Part shown: piece by piece, positions 21,068 to 31,724 of the stretch
Layout of the letters: the number at the start of each line of letters is the position of its first letter
Numbering within the stretch: the first letter of the stretch is position 1
From: Balaenoptera acutorostrata
Lineage: Eukaryota > Chordata > Mammalia > Artiodactyla > Balaenopteridae
Reading direction: 5' to 3'
DNA length: 64,000 nt
Assembly: GCF_949987535.1 (NCBI RefSeq)
Contig: NC_080064.1
Span: forward strand, 46,829,937-46,893,936
The notes under the pieces: model-generated
Databases searched by the model: none
Told to the model about the DNA's origin: nothing
Seen by the model: only the letters and a program-made list of their open reading frames with translations
Program-made: the position numbers and the translations under genes

Positions 21068-21690
21068 AGGGAACCCTCATACACTGTTGCTAGGAATGTA
21101 AATTGGTGCAGCCACTGTGGAAAACAGTATGGAGGTTTCTCAGAAATATAGAAATAGAACTGCCATATGACCCAGTGGTTCCACTCCTGGGTATATATCC
21201 GAAAAAACCCAAAATACTAATTTGAAAAGATGCATGCACCCCAATGTTCATAGCAGCATTATTTTCAATAGCCAAAATATGGAAGCAACTTAAGTGTCCA
21301 TCAATAGATGAATGGGTACAGAAGATGTGTTATTTATATACAATGGAATACTACTCAGCCATAAAAAGAATGAATCTAAAAAATACAACAAACTGGTGAG
21401 TATAACAAAAACGAAGCAGACTCACAGATATAGAGAACAAACTAGGGGTTACCAGTGGGGAGAGGGAAAGGGGGAGGGGCAAAATAAGTAGGGGTAGGGG
21501 ATTAAGAGGTACAGACTACTACATATAAAATAGATAAACTACAGGGATATATTGTATAGCCCAGGCAATATAGCCAATATTTTATAATATTATAAATGGA
21601 GTATAACCTTTAAAAATTGTGAATTACTATGTTGTACACCTGAAACTTACACAATATTATAGATCAACTATACCTCAATAAAAGAACTTA
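21068..21690 (+). mobile_element. L1 3' end, 5'-truncated
   Basis: Sense L1 from ORF2 C-terminal coding ('aatactactcagccataaaa') through the 3'UTR to 'ctatacctcaataaaagaac'. It has frameshifts, and the direct repeat at its ends is not convincing. Antisense it gives a short ORF at 21090-21275, which is a shadow. Confidence 0.85.
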
Positions 21691-22629
21691 AAAATACCCA
21701 TTCTTTTTCTTACCTCAGTGGATTTCCATTGTTTAAGTGGAAATCATTGAGGCAACCTAGAACATTAAAGACCATAGGCTCTAATCTCAGCTATGACGCT
21801 CTGTAGCATTAAACACACTAATCTTGTTGTGCTTACAGATGAATCTGCTTCCCCTGCATATCTTCCCCTATCTCAAAGAAACTGGACAGCATTGTGAACT
21901 AGATGTTGCTTAAGACATGTCAGCTAAGAAGTTTAACATGAAAGAAACACTGTGGCATAGACTATGTAGAGACCTTGAAAGGCAGCTTGAGTGAGTCAAT
22001 TGGGCTCTCTGTGTGTGTCAAGGCTGTAAGCTGGAGAGGAAAGAATGGCTAGATTTGCACTTTGCAAGAAATAAAACAAAAAAAGAAATCCTTTCACCTC
22101 CCAGGTTACAGAACTCTGGCTTGATTTTTGACATGTGATTGGGCTTTGGAAAGAATCCCATTTCCCATGGGCATTTGGCCCTTTGTGAGAGAGGCTGGGT
22201 TGCTCTCAGGTTTTAAAGTAATCAAAAGCTCTGGGCCCTTCGGGTTAGGAGGGAGAGCAGTGACCCAGGCTGATGCGGGGAACTCTGACTGGCTCTTTCA
22301 GTTAACTGTAGCTCCTTAGGCCCTGGGATGTATGCTTGGTTTGTAAACTGTAAAAGCACCTTGCAGGTGATAAGTAGCATTTCTATGGTCTGAACAACAA
22401 CATAAATTATTTCTGCACTTTTCAGAGAGGGGCCTTGGGGTCAGAGGGAGTCTGTGGAAATTCTGCTTATCAGTGATAGTGAACTGGAGTGGCCTGGATA
22501 ATTGAATCTGTATACTGGGTCTTCTAGCAGAAACATTATAGACCGTAAATGCAGAATCAGATCATAAAAAGTTAGCCTTTATGGTTTAGTATTACTATTG
22601 CCCTAAAAGTCAATAGTTTAATTTTAAAT
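21691..22629. other. unassigned sequence
   Basis: About 0.9 kb without a recognised repeat, gene or RNA. Confidence 0.4.
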
Positions 22630-22830
22630 ACTCCATGGCATTTCAAAGTTTACAAAGTCCTTTTCCACGTATCATCCTGTTGATTTTCCACGAGTGGCAG
22701 GGGGGAGTCTCCCTATTTTAGAGGAGAGGCAACAGAAGTTCAGAGATGCTGAGTGACAGGTGGAAGGTCAGGCGATGAATCACTGGAGAGGCTGGGACTT
22801 GACCTGGGACCTTTGGGTGCCCAACCCAGC
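22630..22830 (-). mobile_element. MIR
   Basis: Antisense: 'catttcaaagtttacaaagt', 'attttagaggagaggcaaca', then 'gctgggacttgacctggg'. Confidence 0.65.
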
Positions 22831-23054
22831 GGTATTTCTGTCTCATTGTGGTGGCCTTTGCAGGGTGAGTGTGGTTACCTGGAGTCCTGAGGGAGGAGCG
22901 GAGGTCAAGGCCAGGGGAGGGGCACGTGTGGTTAGAGCAGTTGGAAGTGTTGGACTCGGGGTGGGCTTGCGTCGGTGGAGGGCTGGGCAGGCAGGATTCT
23001 GGGGGTGCAGGACACGGCATAACCAGGAGATTGGTTTGTTATCAGCTGTTATTG
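22831..23054. other. unassigned GC-rich sequence
   Basis: G-rich on the plus strand. The short ORFs show no family signature. Confidence 0.4.
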
Positions 23055-23270
23055 ATTGAATTCTTACTTTGAATTAGGCAATGTGTTGCAGGCTTAACAT
23101 TCATAACCTCATTTAATTTGTAGCAAGCGCTATTACTTTTAGGATGTGCAACCTGATTCAGGAAGGCTGAACATCTGGCCCAAAGTCACACAGCTTGGGA
23201 AGGGATGGGGCCCAGGATAGAAATCTGGTGTATCAGCTCTGAAGCCTGTGCATCTGATGATCACGTGAAG
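23055..23270 (-). mobile_element. MIR
   Basis: Antisense: 'cataacctcatttaatttgt', 'caaagtcacacagcttggga'. Confidence 0.65.
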
Positions 23271-24129
23271 CCCGAATTGAGTGAGCCCATGAGGTGTAGT
23301 ATTGGGAAATAAAATTGTAAAAGTAGGCTGGGGCCAGCTGGGGAGGCTCTGAGATGCCAAACTAAGGAGCCTTGGGCATTGTCTTGTGGGCAGCGGGGAG
23401 CCACTAGATGGGAAAGGAGAGCAGAAGTCTGCCTCTCCTTCCTGGGTCAAATGGAAATCTTACTTGTAAGTCAAGAAGGCGCACGCCTGGTACCATTTCC
23501 ATGGGCTCTCACTCTGCTTTACCCCCATTCCCACTACACCCGTCCAATTTCTTCTAAAAATAAAGTAAGAATCATCTAAGAACCTCTGAAATTCTGAAGC
23601 CATTCTTGCCGTGAGCTTGGCGAAGTTCCTGCGAGTATGCAGAGGGACAGTCTGGCCCGGCCGACTCTTGCCTCTCTCTCTGGCCAGCAACCTCTGCACG
23701 GCTGTTCCCCAGGGAGTGCGCTCTGGCATCCTCGACTTACTTCATGTGCCCCTAAATAAACACTGTGGATTTAAATGCTCCCACGGGGCCTTTCTAGAGA
23801 GAAGAGTGTTCCTGAAACAAAAACTCAGATGACGTTGACACGTGTCCAGCTCATTGGTCTCGCTGACGAGGGACCGCATTCCCGGCGGCCCATTCAGGAG
23901 GTCTTTGCTGATGCCACAGGGCCTGGCCTGGACTCCTTGCTGGCCTCACATGTCAGAGTGGAGGTGGCTGTGAGGGATGTGGGAGCTTGCCGGGACCTTT
24001 AGTGGGGGAGTGACGTGATGTGATGGGCTGTGATGGAATGGAGTGGCCTGGTCCAGATGTGCCCCGTGTGTCCTTCACGGGAGGTGTGGCTTCACGTCTG
24101 TGGCCCTCTCACCCCCATCAGATAGTAGA
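23271..24129. other. mostly unassigned sequence with old-repeat traces
   Basis: 23330-23420 and 23945-24060 carry weak wording of the same old repeat family as 3861-4050. The part between (23590-23900) is repeat-free, with scattered CpGs and a TGACG/CACGTG cluster at about 23831-23848. No exon can be supported. Confidence 0.4.
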
Positions 24130-24275
24130 GCATATCTGTCTATTGCTTTATACTTTGTAAGGATTGTATACATACGTGAGCTCATTGAATTTTCTCACAG
24201 CAACCCTGGGAAATATTATACAAGTTATCCGAAATTTATAGGTCAGGGCACTGAGCCTTAGAGGATGTCTCTTGG
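24130..24275 (-). mobile_element. MIR fragment
   Basis: Antisense: 'ctttgtaaggattgtataca', 'tctcacagcaaccctggga', then 'gggcactgagccttagag'. Confidence 0.65.
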
Positions 24276-24820
24276 ACAGATCTCAGCGTCCTATCCTCCT
24301 TCTTCCCCATACAACTGTGTAATTGGGTGAAGCTGGATTTTAAAGACTACCAAGGCAGGCACTATGGGGGGCAATTCTTAGGAACGACCCGTGGTGTGCT
24401 GCTTAGCAGAGGGAATGTGTGCTGTCTATCTGTCATCTGTCCTTGCAGATCCATTCTCTTCTCTACTTTACTCTGCACCCTGGGAAGCTGACCCTAACAG
24501 ACTCCTTCTGTGGGTTCCATTGCCCCCTGGCTTCTGGCTGGGTTCAGCCAATGGTTGGCACTGACAGGGGATTGGGGGTGTGTGGAGAGTGACCTGGCAG
24601 GGGGTTCTCCCAGCCAGGAGACCATGAGTTGGCTAAGTTCTAGGCAGCCTCGCTGCCACTAACCCCAGGGAACTGCACTCCCCCTTGATGGTTTTCTTGA
24701 ACTCTGCTCACATCTTAAAGAAGAGCCCCTTTATTCACGTCCCGCCCCCATTACAGATTTAGTGTACTACCTGCATCTGCTGGGGACCCATACAGCTCAC
24801 TGCACAGGTAGTGAACTTGA
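24276..24820. repeat. probable old repeat, unclassified
   Basis: 'ctggctgggttcagccaatg' followed by 'ttggcactgacaggggatt' resembles a recurring old mammalian repeat (about 24430-24800). Name and ends unknown. Confidence 0.35.
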
Positions 24821-25480
24821 AAAGGTTGGTTGTCACACACACTAAAGAAGGTATTGAGTATAAATGTCTGCTATTGATCTGCAGGTTGGGTAAGGACGGG
24901 CTGTGTCTCTCCAGGCACTAATTGGTGGATTTGAATTTTCTCCCGTTGGCCTCTTTCTTCTCCGGCTCCTGCCCAGTCAGGAATTTTCCACCTAGTAAAA
25001 CTTCCAGATAATTAAATGTCCACTTTAAATGCTGTGAATCTGGAGCGAGTGACTCAGGGGCAAGGGAGAGGTTATTCTGGTGCCAGCGGTGCCTGTTTTG
25101 TGCCTCTTGTCCAGTGAGGGCCACGGTGGTGCCGGTGGTCCAGAGATGCACCCCCATCAGACCCTTCCTGCCACAACAAAACCCCTGGTTGGCAAGAAGG
25201 TTTAACTTAGAGACTGTTCGATTATGTATGAGTGATCATGTTTGTGGATACATTTGTAAAGTGGATGTGATGATTATCATAGCAAACCCTGGCCAAAGCA
25301 GAGAAAGGAGAAAACCCATGAAAAAGCCTGCGTCTGATGCAGCTCTGCTCTGATATCCAGATCAGAATTGGAATTATCTCCATTTCTTTAAAGGTGCAGA
25401 CAGTTAATCCCGCAGCTCTATGCTCTGACCAGAATCTGTCATTTGTATCTGGCAGATTGCTAAAAAAAGATCCCCAGTGA
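24821..25480. other. repeat-free segment
   Basis: No transposon recognised. It holds an AP-1-like tgactca (in 'gagtgactcagg') and an AT-rich block near 25010. It could be a conserved non-coding element, but only cross-species alignment would show that. Confidence 0.35.
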
Positions 25481-25783
25481 ATTATTTCTCCTATGTCATG
25501 TCCCTTTGCAGTGTGACCTCGCTTGCTCCTCCCAGCGAGGGGTTGGGGTCCATTTCTCCACCTTCTGGAATCTAGCTTGGACTTGTGACTTGTTTTGGTG
25601 AGGAGAATGCAGCAGAATTGACATCCTGAGATTTAAGGAGCCTTTTCAGAAGGTTTTTACTTTCACTCAGAGGAAAACATATTTACTATGTAAAGAAGCC
25701 CAGAGTATCCATGTGGAGAGGCCACGAGGAGGAAAACAGACACTCTGCAGAGCAGAGAGGAGGGGTCCCTGCTGAGCTCTGCT
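25481..25783. repeat. probable old repeat, unclassified
   Basis: 'tgtgacttgttttggtgagg' and 'agaatgcagcagaattgac' recall a common old repeat; not nameable. Confidence 0.35.
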
Positions 25784-26213
25784 GGACTTCCCTGGTGGCG
25801 CAGTGGTTGGGAATTCGCCTGCCAATGCAGGGGACACGGGTTCGAGCCCCGGTCCGGGAAGATCCCACATGCCGCGGAGCAAGTGGGCCCGTGTGCCACA
25901 ACTGCTGAGCCTGTGCTCTAGAGCCCGCGTGCCACAACTACTGAGCCCACATACCACAACTACTGAAGCCTGCGCGCCTAGAGCCCGTGCTCCCCAACAA
26001 GAGAAGCCACCACAATGAGAGGCCCGCGCACTGCAACGAAGAGTAGCCCCCTCTCGCCGCAACTAGAGAAAGCCCGCGCGTGGCAACAAAGACCCAGCGC
26101 AACCAAAAATAAATAAATAAATACATTTATAAAAAAAAAAAAGAGAGACACCACTGCAACGAGAAGCACACGCACCTCAACGAAGACCCAACGCAGTAAA
26201 AAAAAAAAAAAAA
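25784..26213 (+). mobile_element. composite CHR-type SINE with two tails
   Basis: A CHR head (ggacttccctggtggcgcag), box-B-like ggttcgagccc, and three near repeats of 'gccacaactactgagccc'. A first A-tail ends at about 26142. A second, shorter CHR-like 3' segment follows (26143-26198: 'ccactgcaacgagaagcac', 'ctcaacgaagacccaacgc') with its own poly(A) to 26213. No target duplication was found. It is either two SINEs joined or a deleted copy hit by a second insertion. Confidence 0.85.
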
Positions 26214-26226
26214 GCCTCAGAATTGG

Positions 26227-26316
26227 GAGCAAAGAAAATGATTGTCCATCCTTATAACTGAGAGCAAAGAAAATGATTGTCCATCCTCATAACTGAGAGC
26301 AAAGAAAATGATTGTT
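26227..26316. repeat. 35-bp tandem repeat, about 2.5 copies
   Basis: The unit beginning gagcaaagaaaatgattgtc starts at 26227, 26262 and 26297. The first two full units differ by one base (ccttat/cctcat); the third is cut after 'gattgt'. Confidence 0.95.
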
Positions 26317-26494
26317 GTTGGATGCCAACAGGGTGTGGTGTGATTATTATTTGGGTGGGTTATTATGCAGCAGTAGAAAGCTGGTACACTATCATGTCCA
26401 GCTTTACTTGACACACAGGGTGATGGGCTTGGAACCCATGAATTCACAAATATTAAGTGAATATTTTTTCAATAAATACTTTATGCATTGTCAT

Positions 26495-26665
26495 CTACTG
26501 GAAAGAGTCCAGTCTTGGATCTGGGTTTGGATCCTGACCCTGTGGGTGATCTTTCTGACCATGACTTTCTACATTGGTTAAACAAATGTGGAGCATAGTG
26601 AGATTATAGGAGATAATGAACGTAAAGCACATGGGCGTAGTGAGCACCAACAAATGCGGCCATTA
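26495..26665 (+). mobile_element. MIR fragment
   Basis: Sense: 'gatctgggtttggatcctga', 'gagataatgaacgtaaagca'. Confidence 0.65.
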
Positions 26666-27315
26666 GTTCACCTTTATGACTGTGAAGAGGACAGGGTCTT
26701 TGCTTTCAGTATTACAGGTTAGTGAAGAAGTATAGTTAATTTGGGGGATGAATATGATAAATTCCAAACTAACCATACAACAGAGTCCAGGCAGGGAGAG
26801 AGGGATTCCTTCCAGGGAGTGTCTTCCTAAAAGAGGTGGCATCTGAACCAGGGCTCTCAAAAGAAAATAGATTTTAGCAAGCTGGCAGTCTCTGGCAATC
26901 TCTAGATGACAGGCGGTCTCCTTAATGACAGCAATTCTTGTCACTTGGGGTTTTATGTATTGTTGGATTTTATTCCTTGTTTATCTTTGCAGCTTTTTCC
27001 TCTTAAAGTACAGTATACCCACAGATCAGCACCAGGGCAGTACAAGTGGGAGGTGGTAAGTGGAAGGCAGAGTGCTTCCATATGGAGGGGCCAGGATCTG
27101 TCTTTCCTTTCCCCCAAAGCCTCCAGCCCTCAAATACCACTGCTCTGAGTGTAAACAGGGATACACCAGCTTGGATTCCAGAGCCACTGAGCAGGGCTGG
27201 ATTTTAGCCAGCTGCACATGGCATTTTGCCTTCCTAGATCCTTCTGTGTCAGCAGCCAGTGTGTTGGATTTTATACAGTCTGGCCGAGAGTGGCAGTGGC
27301 CATGGGCCTCGGCCT
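26666..27315. other. mostly unassigned sequence
   Basis: 26760-26890 shows old-repeat wording (ttccttccagggagtgtctt, 'ggcatctgaaccaggg') like 3861-4050. The rest is unrecognised. Confidence 0.35.
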
Positions 27316-27319
27316 ACCC

Positions 27320-27530
27320 TTCTTGAGTTAGGTAGATAGCGTTTCAATCTCAGCTGCATCATAGTTTCAACTTTGGCTAGGTTACTTCACTTCTTTGTGT
27401 CCAGTTTCCTTCTTTGTAAAATGGAGACACTTAGACCTCTTTTATAGGCTGTTGTGAGGATTAGATGAGGTGACACATGGAGGACTGCCAATCCTGTGCC
27501 TGGCAGGCTGCTGGCCCTCAACAAATGCTC
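27320..27530 (+). mobile_element. MIR, near full length
   Basis: Sense: 'tttcttctttgtaaaatgga', 'gctgttgtgaggattagatg', 'ctgtgcctggcaggctg', then 'ctcaacaaatgctc'. Confidence 0.85.
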
Positions 27531-27669
27531 TTTCTTTTTGTCTTCCTCTCCTGCTCTGACAGGTTGGTTTTCCTTTAAATAATGCTCCCCTCCCTCCCCC
27601 TTACTTTTCTCAGTAGTGCTGTCCCTTTAGCTCTGCCTCACTCTTAGCTGCTTCTGTTGGCGGGAAGAG

Positions 27670-27895
27670 GCCAGCATCATAGCACTTGTGAAGACGGCAA
27701 GTCTGAAGAAGGATTTGAGTTCAAATCTGAATGCTACTGTTCACTGGCTTGGTGACCTCGGGAAAGTTACTTATGCTTGCTGAGCTTTTGTTTTCTTACT
27801 TGCAAAATAGGCATCCAAATATCTACTTTATACAACCCTTTTGAGATTAAATGACTTAATGAATAAAACATACCCAATCTGGAGCTTACTCAGTG
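27670..27895 (+). mobile_element. MIR contributing to the inverted repeat
   Basis: Sense MIR from the head ('gatttgagttcaaatctgaa') through 'gggaaagttacttatgcttg' to 'attaaatgacttaatgaat'. Only the part from 27737 onward is present in the inverted copy at 29.9-30.25 kb. This locus is therefore the likely source. Confidence 0.8.
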
Positions 27896-28065
27896 TCTCT
27901 CCCCTTCATCCAGGAATATGTGGTCCCTCGTCATGTTCCAACTTGTGTTTTGGCCAATCACTCTGGCTTCTGTACACCCTTCACAGGCAATAACCAAAGG
28001 GACTGAATTTAATGACACTTCTAGAGTTGTGTTCTCTGGTGACTCATCTGGAAAATAGAGCCAGG
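27737..28065 (+). repeat. left arm of a long inverted repeat (probable source)
   Basis: 329 bp whose reverse complement occurs at 29917-30251. By hand alignment there are 15 substitutions, all transitions, and one 6-bp indel. The inner ~163 bp differ at 2 positions, while the MIR-containing outer part differs at 13. The outer boundary cuts through a MIR that continues uninterrupted here. Confidence 0.95.
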
Positions 28066-28785
28066 CATTGAATGAGTGTTCTTTTGGCTTATCCTCGAGG
28101 CCTGGTTGTCCTACTTAACTGGAGCCAGCATCCCGAGAGCAGATTCTGTGGTGGTGTGGCCCAGGGAGGAGCTGGATTTGCCACCCCTCCACGCCAGATT
28201 CTTCCCCAGGGCCTGGGGCTGTGGGAAAAATAAGACAAGAGTCTGCCTCTGAGTAGCTCAGAGTTTAGCAGAAAGGACCAAAATATAAGGGTCTGACTTT
28301 ACAGTTTGGGCTGCAGATATTGTCCTCCAAGTGTCCTGGAGCGCAATCTTCTCTCTAACTAACTCCCTCCTGCTCTTACTAAAAGAAGCCTATTCATTCT
28401 CCTCCAGGAACCCTAACAGGGTTCCTGGATACTCACCACTGTGTGTGTGGGGAGGCCCAGACCTGCTGTCTCCCAGCTCATCACAAGAATCCAGGAGGCA
28501 AACCCTATCGTCTAAGGCAGGAGGTGCCCACCTTCCACAGGAGATGGCTTGCTTTGGGATGGTTTGGTGGCTGCTGGGTGCTTGGACAGGGGACCTGATG
28601 TAGCAGTTGTAGTGAAGGGAGTCTGAAGGAGCCTTTTTCTCTATTCTTCTTGTTGCTACTGACCAGGTTTCTTCAAGGGTGGATGATTCTCCTTGCCAAG
28701 GTTGAACTTTGGCACTGATCAAATGGACAAATTCTTGCCTGGTAAACATTGCCAGATGTGGCAGAAAAGGCTGGTACTCACCAAT
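28066..28785. other. unassigned sequence in the inverted-repeat spacer
   Basis: No repeat recognised. Short ORFs on both strands lack a family signature. Confidence 0.4.
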
Positions 28786-28789
28786 ATTC

Positions 28790-29130
28790 ATGTTCTTTTC
28801 TTCCTCCTGGACATGGAGCTCAGCTAGACTCCCAGACTCCCTTGAAGGTACGTGTGACCACGTGACTGGGCTCTAGCCAGTGGAATGTGGGTGGAAGTAA
28901 TGGTACCAGTTCAAGAACTGGCCCACGTGTGATCCTTGCTCTCTTTCTTCACCCACCTGCTGTATGGAAGGAACTCCGAGGACCTACATGGAAGGGGGCT
29001 GGGTTCCTGAATAACACATAGAGCAAGCCTCCCATCCCTACCACCTGGCACTGGGCTGTGGCATAAGACAGAAATAAACTTGTAATGGGTTCGACTATTG
29101 ATTTAGTCCCTCAAGTGATTTCCTCTAAAG
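28790..29130 (+). repeat. unclassified old repeat
   Basis: 'atgttcttttcttcctcctg', 'accacgtgactgggctctag', 'ccagtggaatgtgggtggaa', then 'agacagaaataaacttgtaa' recall an old mammalian DNA-transposon or LTR-type repeat. Not named. Confidence 0.4.
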
Positions 29131-29689
29131 TGACTTGCTGCCCCCATTTCTAGATATAACAGAAACTGACCTCATTTGAGGTGGCCCTTTTCAAAGAGTC
29201 AATTATACAAGTGACCAGGAAAATCCAGTACAGTGAGACGAAGTGGTAACAGGGACATGCAGAGGCTCTGGGAGCTCAGAGAAGGCTCTTAACCCAGGCT
29301 CGGAGGCTCATTCAGGAGAGACTCTGCCGAGCAACTCGGAGGGCAAGGTGGGGGATGGTGAGGATGAGGAGGAAGAGGCAAGCAGGCGCTAAGGAATCTG
29401 GGGCAGGGTAAGTGGTAGGGGGTTGAGGCCTCTGGCCAAGGCCAAGTTAGGAGTCCCAGTTGAAGGAGAAACAAGGAGCCCTAGGGCAAAGCTTTAAGAT
29501 CTTGAGTCTTGTAAGAGCTGGCTTAGTTGGCTTGGTTTTAGGATTCAAGTCTGGGGAAGGGTGTGTGCAGTTGAACAGGAGACGAAGCAAACAGAGCCAT
29601 CCAAAGTCTCCAAAGTACTGTCAGTTGGCCGGGCCTACCATAGGATCTGCAGGGAAGCCCCTACATGCATCTGAGGTATTCTAGGTAGG
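29131..29689. other. unassigned sequence
   Basis: Purine-rich at 29330-29400. Nothing recognised. Confidence 0.4.
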
Positions 29690-30440
29690 GAGTGGTGACG
29701 GATGATGGGTTTGAGATCCATTTAAGAGATACAGCAGGACTTGGTGACTGCTGGGAGGAGAGGAGTTGAGGCCAATATCCAGCGTTTTGGTTCAGGTGTC
29801 TGAATGGAAGGTTCTGCTATTCACTCACAGAGGGGACTTGGGATGAGCGGTATCGTGGGGTAGGTATGAAAATGGATCTGGTTTGGGGAATCTTGGGTTT
29901 GAAGGACCATCCAGTTCCTGGCTCCATTTTCCAGATGAGTCACCAGAGAACACAACTCTAGAAGTGTCATTAAATTCAGTCCCTTTGGTTATTGCCTGTG
30001 AAGGGTGTACAGAAGCCAGAGTGATTGGCCAAAACACAAGTTGGAACATGACGAGGGACTACATATTCCTGGATGAAGGGGAGAGATATTGAGTAAGCCC
30101 CAGATTGGGTATGTTTCATTCATTAAGTCTAAGTCATTTAATCTCAAAAGGATTGTATAAGGTAGGTATTTGGATGCCCATTTTGCAAGTAAGAAAACAA
30201 AAGCTCAGTAAGCATAAGTAACTTTCCTGAGGTCACTGAGTCAGTGAACAGAAGTTTGAAGGGCCTCTGGGACACCCCGCAAGAGAAGTCCAGTAGGCAG
30301 GTAGCGATTGAGTCTGGATCTCGTGAGTGTGGTTGGAGCTGGAAGGGAGTAAGTGAGAGGAGAAGCAGGCCAAGACCGAATCCTGGGGAGCACCGACACT
30401 TATGGGATGGACAGATAAAGGAGGGCCCTTGTAGCTCCTT
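29690..30440 (+). repeat. old interspersed repeat split by the inverted copy
   Basis: The left part ends 'gaatcttgggtttgaaggac' (29908) and the right part resumes 'gtttgaagggcctctgggac' (30254), running on through 'agtccagtaggcaggtagc' and 'tcctggggagcaccgac'. The related copy at about 2440-2490 reads across this point without interruption. That makes the middle 345 bp an insertion. Confidence 0.65.
29909..30253 (-). repeat. right arm: inverted templated copy with target duplication
   Basis: 345 bp, of which 29917-30251 is the reverse complement of 27737-28065. It is flanked by a 12-bp direct repeat, gtttgaaggacc (29897-29908) and gtttgaagggcc (30254-30265). There is no poly(A) tail and no transposon termini. 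It best fits a templated insertion using the segment 1.85 kb away, rather than a mobile element. Confidence 0.85.
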
Positions 30441-31484
30441 TGGGTTCCCCCCAGCTCCCAACAACAAGCCTCCCTTCCTGTTTAGGATACAACCATGCAA
30501 CGCCCGGATGGTTTTTTCAGCTTCAGCTTCATTTCCCTTAGACTAGCTGTTGGCTAAGGCCCAAACATGCTCCCTTTCTGAGCCCACCTAAGCTGGGATA
30601 ACCCCACCAAGGCAAGTTCTGTTCTGCATTAGGACCCTGCTCTCCTAAGTCTTTATATCCAGGCTTCGGTTTTCCACCCCCGGCTGCTTCAGCCTCAGTC
30701 TTGGAATTGGAGTTGGTGGCAAGGCCTCTGGCTGCATAATTCATTACGGGCCCCGCTCTCCTCCTCAGGCAGCCCACTGACAGTCTGACTCAGGCGTGAG
30801 TTCACACTTTGGGAATTTTAATAAATGCTGAGCATCCCAGCCAGACCAGATTTCTCTGTTTCTGTGCCAGTGGCTTCTCTAAGGTGATCCCTTCCCATTT
30901 GTCATCCTCTGTGCCAGACTTCCTCTGGCCTTTTAATTAAAGTCCTCTACCAAAGAAGAAAGCATTTAGAAGGTGTGGTGAATGCTCCTTTAAGCTAATT
31001 GACCAAGATGTCTGAACATTCATGTGGTTTTGTTTAAAGAGTCTGACCTGGGTCAGGAACATTTGCTTTCCGTGGGGTTCATTTTTTTCCTTCTTGAAAC
31101 TTCCACAGAACATTATTTTTTCAGATTGATCTGAGCCAAATATTCCCCTAACTTGCCCAAGTTGTCACAGATGATTATCTGGCAAAAAAAAAAATACTGT
31201 AGACCTATCTGATTTGGTGTTACCGGTTGCAGAATTATCAGATTCCATAAAAATCACCCAAAGGATTTCTCCCCGCCCTTATGAAAGCATTACTTGGGTG
31301 TTGCTCTTCATGCCAGAAACCACTATGATTCCTAATTGGGCCTTTTAACCACCGTGCTACTCTTTTTATCTCTAAGACTGCTTTTCCTGCAGTGACCCGG
31401 TGGGTTCACTAGGAGATGGATCCTCCAGCCACCCTGGACACCTCCTTCTTTCTCAGGCTCCACATTCAACCAGCTACAGGCTGA
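30441..31484. other. repeat-free segment
   Basis: About 1 kb with no transposon recognised; the 30780-31440 part is AT-rich and unusually clean. No ORF of note. Candidate for conserved non-coding function, unproven. Confidence 0.35.
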
Positions 31485-31620
31485 TTTGTTCACTACATAT
31501 TTATTAACAGTGGACCATATGACAGGGATTATGTTTCAGCATTGGGAGTAGAGTGGCGAGCCAAGTGGAAGCAGTGCCCACAGTTCTAGAGATTCCATTT
31601 CACAAGGAAGACACTGAAAC
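31485..31620 (-). mobile_element. L2 3' fragment
   Basis: Antisense: 'cactacatatttattaacag', 'agcattgggagtagagtgg'. Confidence 0.6.
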
Positions 31621-31724
31621 AAGCAATTACAATCGAGAAGGGTAATTCTTATGGTAGGACTACACCACTGTAAGCTTTCATTTAGCTCGGGATAAACAAA
31701 TCTATCAACGCGAAGTTAGCTTTA

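Noticed and set aside
21068..21710. Target duplication around the plus-strand L1 3' end
   Set aside because: Only a loose match between 'aaacatcccttttct' and 'aaatacccattcttt'; not convincing.
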